Shown: piece by piece, positions 52,452 through 62,200 of the stretch
Numbering within the stretch: position 1 is the stretch's first letter
Layout: each line of letters begins with the position of its first letter
From: Candidatus Marispirochaeta associata
Lineage (GTDB): Bacteria; Spirochaetota; Spirochaetia; JC444; Marispirochaetaceae
Length of the DNA stretch: 64,000 bases
Assembly (NCBI GenBank): GCA_001749745.1
Contig: JWTM01000179.1
Span: 62,001-126,000, forward strand
Reading direction: 5' to 3'
The notes under the pieces: model-generated
Database searches by the model: none
Told to the model about the DNA's origin: nothing
What the model saw: the letters and a program-made list of their open reading frames with translations, nothing else
Program-made: the position numbers and the translations under genes

Positions 52452-54329
52452 ATGTCGAAGCATCAGTTTCAGACCGAAGTATCCCAATTGCTGCACCTGA
52501 TCATCCATTCACTCTATTCTCACAAAGAGATCTTCCTTAGGGAGCTGATCTCCAACGCCTCGGACGCGCTGGATAAGCTCAAATACCTGACCCTGACCGA
52601 CGAGGAGTTCAAGAAGATCGCCTTCGATCCCCGGGTCGACATCGAGTTTGTCGAGGGTGATAAGCCGACCCTGACCGTCTCGGACAACGGTATCGGTATG
52701 AACGAGGAGGATTTGGTCGAGAATTTAGGGACTATCGCCCGCTCGGGCACCAAGAACTTCCTGACCCAGCTTACGGGAGACGCCAAGAAGGACTCCAACC
52801 TGATCGGCCAGTTCGGTGTGGGTTTCTACTCCTCCTTCATGGTTGCCGACTCGGTGGAGGTGATCTCCCGCAAGGCCGGCGAGGATAAGGCCTACAAATG
52901 GGTATCCGACGGCAAGGGATCCTACGAGATCGCCGAAACGACCCGGGAAGCCTTCGGGACCACGATTACCCTGCATCTGAACGAGGAGGGGAAGGAGTAC
53001 GCCAGCCGTTGGCAGATCGAGAACGTCATCAAGAAGTACTCCAACCATGTGGCCTTCCCTATCTTCCTCCACTATGTGGCCACCGAATACGAAGGCGAAG
53101 GGGACGACCGCAAGGAGAAGAAGGAGAACAAGGTCGAGCAGATCAACTCCGCTTCGGCCATGTGGAAGCGCTCCAAGAGCGAGCTCTCCGACGAGGACTA
53201 TAAAGAATTCTACAAGACCCTGACCCACGACAACGACGATCCCCTCTTCTGGCTGCATACCCAGGCCGAGGGTACCCAGGAGTACACCACCCTCTTCTAT
53301 GTTCCCAAGAAGGCGCCCTTCGACCTCTACCAGGCCGATTACAAGCCCGGGGTCAAGCTCTATGTAAAGCGGGTCTTCATTACCGACGACGAGAAGGAGC
53401 TGCTGCCGGTCTATCTGCGCTTCGTGCGGGGAATCATCGACTCCGAGGATCTCCCCTTGAACGTCAGCCGGGAAATCCTGCAGCAGAACCGCATCCTGAC
53501 TTCGATCACCTCCGCCTCGACCAAGAAGATCTTGAGTGAGTTCAAGAAGATCGCCGAGAACAATCCCGAGATGTGGAAGGAGTTTATCGGAGAGTTCAAC
53601 CGACCCTTGAAGGAGGGGCTCTACTCCGACTTCACCAACCGGGATACCCTGCTCGAGCTGGTACGCTTCAAGTCGACCGCAGTCGAGGGCTTCACCAGTC
53701 TGGCCGCCTACAAGGAGCGCATGCAGGACGACCAGAAGGGAATCTACTACATCACCGGGGAGAACGAGGACACCCTGCGCAATTCGCCCCTGCTCGAGGC
53801 CTACAAGGCCAAGGGGATCGAGGTGCTGATCATGGACGACGAGATCGACGAGATCATTGTGCCCTCCATCGGCAAGTACGACGAGACCGAGCTCAAAGCG
53901 GTCAACAAGAGCGGCGCCTCGGACGACCTGAAGACCGACGACGACAAGAAGAAGGAGAAGGAGATCGAGCCCCTGATCGGGAAGATCAAGGAGGCCTTAG
54001 GCGAGCGGGTCAAAGAGGTCGTCGCCTCAAGCCGTCTCTCCGACTCCCCCTCCTGTATCGTGGCCGACGAGAACGACCCCTCGGTACAGATGCAGCATAT
54101 GCTGAAGGCCATGGGCCAGAAGGATCTGCCCGAGATGAAGCCGATTCTCGAGATCAACCCCGATCATGAGATCGTCAAGAAGCTCGAGGCCAAGAAGGAC
54201 GATAAGGAGCTGGTGGCGGATATCGCCGCGCTGCTGCTCGAGCAGGCGATGATGGTCGAAGGGGTCGAGCTGAAACAGCCGGCGGAGTTCGTGAAGCGGC
54301 TGAACCGCGTCATGGGCATGGCGCTCTAA
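52452..54329 (+). CDS. htpG: Hsp90-family molecular chaperone HtpG
   Basis: The 625-residue chaperone has a GHKL ATPase domain with NASDALDKL (about 35-43), DNGIGM (about 79-84) and GQFGVGFYS (about 119-127), then middle and C-terminal dimerisation domains. It lacks the eukaryotic MEEVD tail, as is normal in bacteria. It assists folding and stress recovery. GAGGAG lies 8 nt before the ATG. The 3' end overlaps the convergent threonine aldolase stop by 4 bp (CTAA). Confidence 0.97.
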   Translation: MSKHQFQTEVSQLLHLIIHSLYSHKEIFLRELISNASDALDKLKYLTLTDEEFKKIAFDPRVDIEFVEGDKPTLTVSDNGIGMNEEDLVENLGTIARSGTKNFLTQLTGDAKKDSNLIGQFGVGFYSSFMVADSVEVISRKAGEDKAYKWVSDGKGSYEIAETTREAFGTTITLHLNEEGKEYASRWQIENVIKKYSNHVAFPIFLHYVATEYEGEGDDRKEKKENKVEQINSASAMWKRSKSELSDEDYKEFYKTLTHDNDDPLFWLHTQAEGTQEYTTLFYVPKKAPFDLYQADYKPGVKLYVKRVFITDDEKELLPVYLRFVRGIIDSEDLPLNVSREILQQNRILTSITSASTKKILSEFKKIAENNPEMWKEFIGEFNRPLKEGLYSDFTNRDTLLELVRFKSTAVEGFTSLAAYKERMQDDQKGIYYITGENEDTLRNSPLLEAYKAKGIEVLIMDDEIDEIIVPSIGKYDETELKAVNKSGASDDLKTDDDKKKEKEIEPLIGKIKEALGERVKEVVASSRLSDSPSCIVADENDPSVQMQHMLKAMGQKDLPEMKPILEINPDHEIVKKLEAKKDDKELVADIAALLLEQAMMVEGVELKQPAEFVKRLNRVMGMAL

Positions 54330-55351
54330 ACCTTCAGATTCTCAATGATTCCGCAGACCTCGCGGATATCGTGGCTCGAGACTTCGAGGCTGGTGACGAA
54401 ACGGATGCGGTAGTCCCCGTCGTTGGAGCAGAGTACTCCCTTTTTCGCCAGGGCCTGGACAATAGCCTGGGCGTTTCCCGCCGGAGTGCCGAAGAAGAGG
54501 ATGTTGGTCTCCACCGCATCGGGATCCACCTGGGCCCATGCCACGCCGCCTAGGGTGTCGGCCAGCTTGCGGGCGTTCAGATGATCCTCCCGCAGGCGGT
54601 CGACGTTGTTTTCCAGCGCGTAGAGTCCCGCCGCGGCGAGGATTCCCGCCTGGCGCATCCCGCCGCCGAGCATCTTTCGCACCCGCCGCGCCTCGGCGAT
54701 GAACTCGGCCGGTCCGCAGAGGAGGCTCCCCACCGGCGCCCCGAGCCCCTTGGAGAGGCAGAAGGTGACCGTATCGGCGTAGGAGGAGATGCGTTTGACC
54801 GTCATCCCGGTGTGAACCGCGGCGTTGAAGACCCGAGCCCCGTCCAGATGGATCGGAATCCCCCTCTTTTTAGCAAAGCGAGAGAGGGCCGAGAGCTCCT
54901 CCTCGCTCCAGCAGGTACCCCCCTCCTTGTTATGGGTATTCTCTATCTCGATCAGCCCGGTGCGGGCCATGTAGTAGATCTCCGGACGGAGCTTCGGCTC
55001 CACCGCCCGGGGCGTGACGATTCCTCGCTCGCCGGAGACGGTGATCGGCATAACCCCCGCTAAGGCCGCCGCCGAGGCGAGCTCGTAATGCATGATGTGG
55101 TTGTTCTCGTGAAGGATCACCTCGTTTCCCCGGCCGCACTGAATAATGAGGGGAATCAGGTTGCCCATCGATCCCGAGGGGAGGAAGAGGGCCGCCTTCT
55201 TGCCGGTCAGCTTGGCCGCCGTCTCCTGAAGCAGATTGATCGTCGGATCCTCGCCGTAGACGTCGTCCCCGACCTCGGCCTTGTGCATCAGCTTGCGCAT
55301 TTCTCCCGACGGGCGGGTTACCGTATCGCTGCGTAGATCATAGTACTTCAT
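54326..55351 (-). CDS. ltaE: Low-specificity L-threonine aldolase
   Basis: The 341-residue PLP enzyme starts MKYYDLRSDTVTRPSGEMRKLM and has YGEDPTINLLQETAA, HLDGARVFNAAV, and the PLP lysine in FCLSKGLGAPVGS, as in LtaE-type aldolases. It cleaves threonine/allo-threonine to glycine and acetaldehyde. A TTG at 55354 is in frame, but AAGGAG with 6-nt spacing supports ATG 55351. It is 28 nt downstream of aroA and probably co-transcribed. Confidence 0.93.
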   Translation of the reverse strand: MKYYDLRSDTVTRPSGEMRKLMHKAEVGDDVYGEDPTINLLQETAAKLTGKKAALFLPSGSMGNLIPLIIQCGRGNEVILHENNHIMHYELASAAALAGVMPITVSGERGIVTPRAVEPKLRPEIYYMARTGLIEIENTHNKEGGTCWSEEELSALSRFAKKRGIPIHLDGARVFNAAVHTGMTVKRISSYADTVTFCLSKGLGAPVGSLLCGPAEFIAEARRVRKMLGGGMRQAGILAAAGLYALENNVDRLREDHLNARKLADTLGGVAWAQVDPDAVETNILFFGTPAGNAQAIVQALAKKGVLCSNDGDYRIRFVTSLEVSSHDIREVCGIIENLKV

Positions 55352-55379
55352 CAAAAACTCCTTTATGCCTAAATAGCGG

Positions 55380-56678
55380 TTAATAGAGAGAGGTTAAGAG
55401 CGGGAAGAAGTCGGGCACCGTAACGCTGACCGCCTCGGCCCGGTGGATCGCGATCGGTCGCTCGGCGGCCAGGGCGCCTACCGCCAGGGACATGGCCACT
55501 CGATGGTCGCCGTGGCTGTCGATCGTACCGCCCCGTAAGGGCGAATAACGGATAACCAGGCCGTCCGGGCGCTCCTCGATATCGGCGCCGCATTTAATAA
55601 GCTCTTCCCGCATCACCGCGATGCGGTCGGTCTCTTTCAGTCGGGCCTGGGGTACGTTGACCAGCTCGGTGGTGCCGGTGGCGAAGCAGGCGGTAACCGC
55701 CAGCGCCGGGAGGGCGTCGGGAATGGCGTTTAGATCGATGGTGCGGCCGCTCATCTGTTTGCCGGTGATGGTTATGCGGTTCTTCTCCATGGTGACCGCA
55801 CAGCCCATGCGGCCTAAGATCTCGGCCACCTCCTTGTCCCCCTGGGCGTCGTTCATGTCCAGATTCTCCAGGGTGATCGTCGATCCGGTCACCGCCGCCG
55901 CGCAGAGGAAGAAGGTCGCCGTAGAGAAATCCCCGGGAATCCGGGCGTCGAATCCCTGGTAGGCCTGTCCGCCGGGAATCCTGAAGCGGTGATACTCCTC
56001 CCGTTCGTAGCGGATACCCTGTCGGTCGAGCCAGGCCAGGGTCATATCCACGTAGGGGCGTTCGTTCAAGAGAGGCACGGCGATATCCGAAAAGCCCTCG
56101 GCCACCGGCAGGGCCAGGAGCAGGCTCGAGAGGTATTGGCTGGTATGGCACTCGATGCTGGTCTTCCCGCCGCGGAGGGGGCCGTGGATCGTGAAGGGCG
56201 GGAGCCCCGGTTTCTCTTTGCAGTCCGCGTCGGCGCCGAGTCCGTTCAGCGCATCCAGGAGGGGCTGCACCGGGCGGCTTCTGATCTGTTCGTCCCCGGT
56301 AAAGAGGCTGCGGCCCTCGGCCAGGGCGGCGACGCTCGCGCCTAAATAGAGGGAGGTGCCAGAGTTTCCCACGTCGATCGGCTCTTCGGCGGCCACCGGC
56401 TTCCCGGCGATCCCCTTGATGCGCCAGACGACCTCCTCCGGCGCTTCCGCCCCTTCGGTGGGCTCCTCGAGAGATTCGTGGCTCTCCTCTATCTCGGCCC
56501 CCAGGGCGCGACAGACGTCGATGCAGGAGCGGGTGTCGGCCGAGTCGAGGGGAGCGCGAATAATGCTCTCCCCCTCCGCCAGGGAGGCGATTAAAAGCGC
56601 GCGAATGGTGTGGGACTTCGAACCCGGTACGGTCAGAGTCCCTTTTAGGGAATCCACGGGAAAGACGGTTTTGATCAT
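55380..56678 (-). CDS. aroA: 3-phosphoshikimate 1-carboxyvinyltransferase (EPSP synthase)
   Basis: The 432-residue enzyme has the N-terminal GSKSHTIRALLIASLAEG, the NSGTSLYLGASVAAL motif and C-terminal RLKETDRIAVMREEL, the shikimate-3-phosphate and PEP contacts of AroA. It performs the sixth step of the shikimate pathway, complementing the DAHP synthase at 22047. Residues about 60-85 (HESLEEPTEGAEAPEEVVWR) form a small acidic insertion. GAGGT precedes the ATG. Confidence 0.96.
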   Translation of the reverse strand: MIKTVFPVDSLKGTLTVPGSKSHTIRALLIASLAEGESIIRAPLDSADTRSCIDVCRALGAEIEESHESLEEPTEGAEAPEEVVWRIKGIAGKPVAAEEPIDVGNSGTSLYLGASVAALAEGRSLFTGDEQIRSRPVQPLLDALNGLGADADCKEKPGLPPFTIHGPLRGGKTSIECHTSQYLSSLLLALPVAEGFSDIAVPLLNERPYVDMTLAWLDRQGIRYEREEYHRFRIPGGQAYQGFDARIPGDFSTATFFLCAAAVTGSTITLENLDMNDAQGDKEVAEILGRMGCAVTMEKNRITITGKQMSGRTIDLNAIPDALPALAVTACFATGTTELVNVPQARLKETDRIAVMREELIKCGADIEERPDGLVIRYSPLRGGTIDSHGDHRVAMSLAVGALAAERPIAIHRAEAVSVTVPDFFPLLTSLY

Positions 56679-56875
56679 CGTTACCTCGTATTAGAGGCTA
56701 TTTTATCAAAGCGGGGAGGGTGGGGCAAAGGGTGATTCCCTTCGAATGGTGTTTTTACTATCTTATTATGGACGCCCCGGATATATCTATCGATAGGTAC
56801 ATGATTAATGCATAATACTGGGGTATGTTTGATAGACAGAGCTCAATTTAATGAGCTCCAATAGAGAGGTATACC
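56679..56875. other. Intergenic region with a 7-bp-arm inverted repeat
   Basis: The divergent space between aroA and the LruC-like gene holds GAGCTCA-N6-TGAGCTC at 56839-56858, close to the LruC-like start and possibly an operator. TTGATA lies at about 56829-56834, but no convincing -10 was found. GAGAGGT precedes the downstream ATG. Confidence 0.5.
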
Positions 56876-58492
56876 ATGCAACAGACTATACTTCGAACCG
56901 CACTTCTACTCGGATCATTGATATTTCTGCTAATTGCCTGCCAACCGGCTGCGGTCGATTCCTCGGAGGACTTCGATTTCGGTTCAAGCGCTCAGGTGGT
57001 GCTCCCCCCGGATACCCTCGAGGACGAAAGCAGGATAATCGGAAGCGATTTCGCTTTCGAAACCCTCTATGCTTTGGGATTGGACTTGAGAATTTTACCC
57101 TATGAGGCTGACCAGAACGGCGGAGAGGCAGCTATCCCCGGCGAAAGTCCGGCTACTGGTTTCATGATTACCCTCGAGGATATGAACGGCAAAGAGTTAT
57201 TCGCCGGAAAAACAGACGAAGAGGGAAACTTGATCACCGGACTCTTTGTGCCCTCGGCGGTCGATTCCGCCCGGCTGATTATCGAGGCGGAAGGCTTTGA
57301 GCAGCGAACAATTCTTCTAGAGAATCTTGCAGATATCTCCGCCGTCGACCGAGAGCTACCGATGCTCAAGCAGCGGGCCTCCATGCTTAGTATGAGCCTT
57401 GAAGGAAGCGGTGGTAAGGATGACGACGGCGACGGGGTTCCCAATGATTTCGACGCTTTTCCGAACGATCCCGAGAGAGCGTTTGTAGCCAATGTCCCTA
57501 CCGAGGGCTCCATTACTGTAGCCTACGAGGATCTCTTCGGTCGCGCCCGGGCGGGCGATGCGGATTACAATGACTTCATCGTCTCCTACAAGCTGAAGAT
57601 CATCACCAATAATAAGAACATGATTACCGATATCGAGTTCAATGATATCACCATGGTTCAGAAGCTGGCCGGGTATACCCACCGCTTTGGTTTTAGGATC
57701 GACTCCTTTTACGGCGGTGCTACGATAGCATGGAGCAGTAGCAGCAAGGACAAGTCTGTGCTAATAACGAAGAAAAAGGTGAAAGCTCCGGCGGAGATAA
57801 CGGTCTTCGAGAAGAGTAGCGCGGATCTGGTCGGCACTACTCAGAGCTTCACCGTCAGTTTCGATACGCCCCAAAGCATGATAGACGAAAGCCGCGTGGA
57901 GAGACTTCTCTCTCCGCCGCCTTTTAATCCCTATATCTACGTTTACAACACCGGCCACGACATCCATCTGATCGATGCCGAACCCTTAACCTATTCCAAG
58001 AATCCCGATGACGACTTTCGCGACGATCAGGGATTCCCCTGGGCGCTGTTGATTCCCGCTGACTGGGAGCATCCCGCCGAGGGGCAGCGGATTGAAGAGG
58101 TCTACCCCCGGTTTACCAGCTGGCGCGAGAGCTGGGGCGAGGATGATGAAGATTGGTATCTGGGAGAGGTGAGCGAGAATCAGCCGCCGTATGCGGTTAA
58201 CGGACCCGCCCAAGTATTTCTCACCTATCGTTTTGATGAACCATACCCGGTGAAGCTCACTACCGATGCGCCCGGGGCGGACTTAGATCCCGACGGAGAT
58301 GCTGTTACCTTCGATTTCGCATACACCGGCAGCAATTTAGAAATAGGAATTGATAGTGTAAAAGGCATACTTTCTGTAGATACTCTAATAAGCGGCAATT
58401 ACCAAGAGACAGTTACGGTTTGGACCGTGGACGAGAAGGGCCTAAAATCGGCTGAATTTACTATTCTCATTGATATTTCGTCGCCCTCTTGA
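56876..58492 (+). CDS. Lipoprotein with LruC-like domain and C-terminal cadherin-like module
   Basis: The 538-residue precursor has lipobox LIAC (Cys22). After a beta-rich segment with Gly/Asp turns, a calcium-type DDDGDGVPNDFDAFPNDPERAF element (about 182-203) leads into an LruC-like domain (DUF4842 type: GSITVAYEDLFGRARAGDADYNDFIVSYKL). The last about 100 residues (from NQPPYAVNGPAQ) form an Ig/cadherin-like module with GADLDPDGD. A close copy of this module makes up the next protein. Likely a surface lipoprotein. The stop codon lies inside a hairpin. Confidence 0.82.
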   Translation: MQQTILRTALLLGSLIFLLIACQPAAVDSSEDFDFGSSAQVVLPPDTLEDESRIIGSDFAFETLYALGLDLRILPYEADQNGGEAAIPGESPATGFMITLEDMNGKELFAGKTDEEGNLITGLFVPSAVDSARLIIEAEGFEQRTILLENLADISAVDRELPMLKQRASMLSMSLEGSGGKDDDGDGVPNDFDAFPNDPERAFVANVPTEGSITVAYEDLFGRARAGDADYNDFIVSYKLKIITNNKNMITDIEFNDITMVQKLAGYTHRFGFRIDSFYGGATIAWSSSSKDKSVLITKKKVKAPAEITVFEKSSADLVGTTQSFTVSFDTPQSMIDESRVERLLSPPPFNPYIYVYNTGHDIHLIDAEPLTYSKNPDDDFRDDQGFPWALLIPADWEHPAEGQRIEEVYPRFTSWRESWGEDDEDWYLGEVSENQPPYAVNGPAQVFLTYRFDEPYPVKLTTDAPGADLDPDGDAVTFDFAYTGSNLEIGIDSVKGILSVDTLISGNYQETVTVWTVDEKGLKSAEFTILIDISSPS

Positions 58493-58503
58493 ATCAAGAG
58501 GGC
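58483..58503 (+). terminator. Hairpin spanning the stop codon of the LruC-like gene
   Basis: GCCCTCTTG-AAT-CAAGAGGGC: 9-bp arms and a 3-nt loop, with the TGA inside the structure. There is no T-run, so it may stabilise the mRNA or slow termination rather than act as a classic terminator. Confidence 0.55.
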
Positions 58504-58654
58504 ACCTAATAAGCGGACTGAGTTTGAGAGGAGGATAGATTCGGGCAATAAACAACCATAGCAGCGACAACAATGTTTGGTCCCAAAGACGTCGAAAGAC
58601 CGGACTGTGCGCCAATCTGTGCTCCTCTCCTGACTTGGAGCTAGGAGGATTGAA

Positions 58655-59059
58655 ATGTTTAAAAAAACTTTGCCAATTCTAACGATTGTATCCCTATTCA
58701 TATTATTCTTCTCCGGCTGTCCTTCCGGCGGCGGATCATCCGGAAACAATCCCCCCTATGCGATCAACGGCCCTGCGGTTGTAGACCTTACCTATCGCTT
58801 CGACGAGCAGCAATCCGTACCCCTCTCGACCGATGCTCCCGGCGCAGACCTCGATCCCGACGGGGATCCTGTCAGCTTTCACTTCTCCTACGCCGGATCT
58901 AATTTGAGCATCGATATAAATAGTGTAACAGGTGTTCTCTTGGTAAATACTAATATCAACGGCGATTATCAAGAGACTGTTATCGTCTGGACTGAGGATG
59001 ATTCAGGGCTCAAGTCGGCGGATTTTACCGTTACTATTAATGTAAGTCCTCCGACGTAG
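58655..59059 (+). CDS. Small lipoprotein paralogous to the C-terminus of the LruC-like protein
   Basis: The 134-residue precursor has a signal ending FSGC (Cys22), then a Gly/Ser spacer and one Ig/cadherin-like module (NPPYAINGPAVVDLTYRFDE..., GADLDPDGD, DYQETVIVWTEDDSGLKSADFTVTI). This is clearly homologous, at protein and partly at DNA level, to the last 100 residues of the preceding gene product, so a recent module duplication is inferred. AGGAGG lies 6 nt before the ATG. Confidence 0.82.
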   Translation: MFKKTLPILTIVSLFILFFSGCPSGGGSSGNNPPYAINGPAVVDLTYRFDEQQSVPLSTDAPGADLDPDGDPVSFHFSYAGSNLSIDINSVTGVLLVNTNINGDYQETVIVWTEDDSGLKSADFTVTINVSPPT

Positions 59060-59209
59060 GTGAGCGGCCATCCACATTGACCATAGAGTTAATTTATAAT
59101 CTATAAATAGTTTAGAACTATTCGATCTCCATCCGATCCTGAAATTATTGATGAAATATACGCATGGGTACGATATATTAAGCAGTAGCATTGTGTTTTC
59201 GGGAGCATC

Positions 59210-62200
59210 ATGAATTATAAAGGGTTTAAAATAGTTTTTCTTCTCATCCTGCTGATATCCGCAACCGTATCCCTTTGCGCCCAGAGTCGCATCCCGAAGG
59301 ATACTGGTCTAGGCGTGTACGATACTTATTTAGGGATTTCTGCGAACTCAGGGGCCGGCTCCCTGGATACAATTCAGGTAATTTTCTACGAAGTTGATGA
59401 AACCGAAACCAGCCCCTTCTATTTAGCTATCGATAGCCCCGGGGCACAAAACAATATTTCTCCCGACGATATTTCCGGAGCCGCACCCCAAACCCGGGTA
59501 GATATTGTAGGCGGGAACGGCGCTTTATCCGACCCTGTTGCAAACGACTTCGATTTCGCCGATCGGGCGACCGCGATCTCCGGCGGCACCTTGCTGGGGT
59601 CGCAGATATTCACCAATGAATTGAGTTGGGAATATATCGGTCCCTTTCTCCCGACCCAGGGAGAGAAGATTGCTAATAAGTACTATTTCCGTATCGTTGT
59701 TTCCCTGGTTCAGGATGTTGATCGAAACGGCTACCGCTTGGATGTCTCCTATTCTGATCCGGGAAGCGGAAACGATCCGAGCGGATCGACGAACTTCAGG
59801 GCCTTCGCTTATTCATGGAACATAGGACTTTTAGGGGATGATAATGGAGATGCAGCCGGAGGAGCAACCAGAGTTTACGAGCTCTACCCTTTCGTTCCCG
59901 ACGGTTCCGCGGCGGCGAGCGACAAGATCATCCTCTCGAACTGGGATGTTGATGAGGGCGATGACAATGGTACTCCGGGGGATTCCACTATTGCGGTTAA
60001 CGCTACAGCCTATAATGAGTCGAATGCCGTCTCTGAAGCAGCATCAATAGGAACTCCAACGAGCTCCGGCGATGGGGTGGTAGAGAATTTTGCGGCTACG
60101 ATTACCGAGGATATCGGCACCTGGAAGGTCAAGTATGAAGATACCAACGGTCGCGCGGGTTACTACTCCAATCCGGCCGAGTTCTGGCATTGGCGCGCGC
60201 TTTCGGCCTTCGTGCCGGGGGCGAATACCTTCTACGACCCGGATATCGACGGGAATGTCCAGGAACTTTTAAGAACCTATGCCGATTTCTATGTCCCGGC
60301 GGCTCTTGATGCTGTTTATCTGGGTACAAGCGACGGAGTCGCGATCGATGACGGCGTGGACACCGAGACTATTACCCTCCAGCTCGTCGACTCAAGCGGA
60401 AACCCGGTTCCCTATATTCGCGATATCTATGTTGAAGCGACCGACGGCGCCAATCCGACGACCGCGAACGGCGCCTCGGTAAACGGCGGCGGCAACAGCG
60501 CCACCATCACGACCGACTCCTCGGGCCTCGCAACCTTTACCGTTGCCGATGATGAAACTGAAACAGTTACCGTTACCGCCTACTGGGACACGACCGGTGG
60601 CGGGGATTCATTCGGGAGTAATTCATTTACCTCGGTAACGGTGGATTTTGATGATGACCCGGCTCCCGTGATGAGTTCCGCGACTAATAGCTCGTTTACT
60701 GAAGGGGGTACGCTCACTCTACCGCTGATAACCATTACCGAAGTAGGGCCTACTACGGTTGCGAGCCCTACCACCATAGAGAACGGGGAGACCCTGCTGA
60801 TTCGAATACCCTCAGGTCTCGACGTCGTCTTCAACACGGCGGCGACTCCGACGCTAACGAACGCCGCATTCACCGATTATCGTAATTTCGGTAATACCGC
60901 CGCCGGCGACAAGGTTCTGAGAATTACCTCCACTGCGGATATGACCGACGGGGATACCATAACCATAGACGGATTACAGTTCACAGCGGTCAATACCCCC
61001 TCTTCCGGCAATCTGGAACTCTCCCTCGATACGGGTACGACTTATCCGGTCGTTGACGACAAGGTCATTACCGTTATCAGCAGCAATACATCCTACACCT
61101 GGTCTACATCCGCCACATCAACCGCCTGGACTACCGGCGGTAACTGGGTCGGTGGATCCGCCCCGGGCGCGAACGATGGTAGCGAGGATGTGATTATTCC
61201 CACAGGCGCCTCATTCTATCCCGCTCTCCCCGCCGGCGGCTATCAGATGGGGGAATTGAGCATCAATAACGGAGCGGAGCTGGATCTCGCCGGGCAGAAT
61301 CTGCAGGTCGATGGAAATCTGACCAATAGCGGTACCATCCGATCCGTCGGTGGCGAGACCTTCACCGGAACCCTGAACACGGATGCCGGGACTGTCGAGT
61401 ATTATGGAAGCGGTACCTATGCCAATCTGCTACCTATGGGGACCGGTTATTACGATGTTTCCTTTACCGGTGCGGGTACCTGGAATCCTGGCGGACCTCA
61501 AACCGTAAGCGTTGTCAACAACTTAACCATTGGCGATGGTGATGCCGATATCGTCACCTTCGGTAACGACCTGACCGCAAGTGCCGTCGGGACTTTTACT
61601 ATTGACGGGTCATTAGCCGCCACCGGAATAGCTGTACTGGATCTGGATGCAGGGCCGATAAACGTTACGACCAACTCGGTTATAGGCGGTACCAGTACAG
61701 GTAATCTTTTGCTGGGAGCGGTTACCCTGGCCGACGGAGTAGGCTTAACCCTGGGCGATGGTGCTGTCACGCCGATAACCGTCGCTTCGGTATCCGGTAC
61801 CGCCGGCGGAGCGCCCTCGAACGTAACCTTCGATACCAGTGGTGCGGTTAGCGTTACCGGCGCCATCGCTACCGATATCGGTACTCTGACGGTAAGCGAC
61901 TCCGGAGGAATAGCCTTCGCCGGAACTGTTTCCGTCGATACCCTGACGATTTCCGACAGTACCGCGGCCCAAACCGTCGACTTCCAGAATAACCTCTCCG
62001 TATCGTTCGGCATGAATGCTGCCGCCGGTAGCGGGGCCTACAATGTGTCGTTAACAGGGACGACAAACAGTATCGCCGGGGTGACGTTATTCTCGAATAC
62101 CGGCAGCCTAACCCTGGGCGACGGCGGAGACAGTTCTACCTTCATCGGGGGAATCACGGCGACGGCGGTTAGCGGGGTCAACCTGGATGGCACTCTGAAT

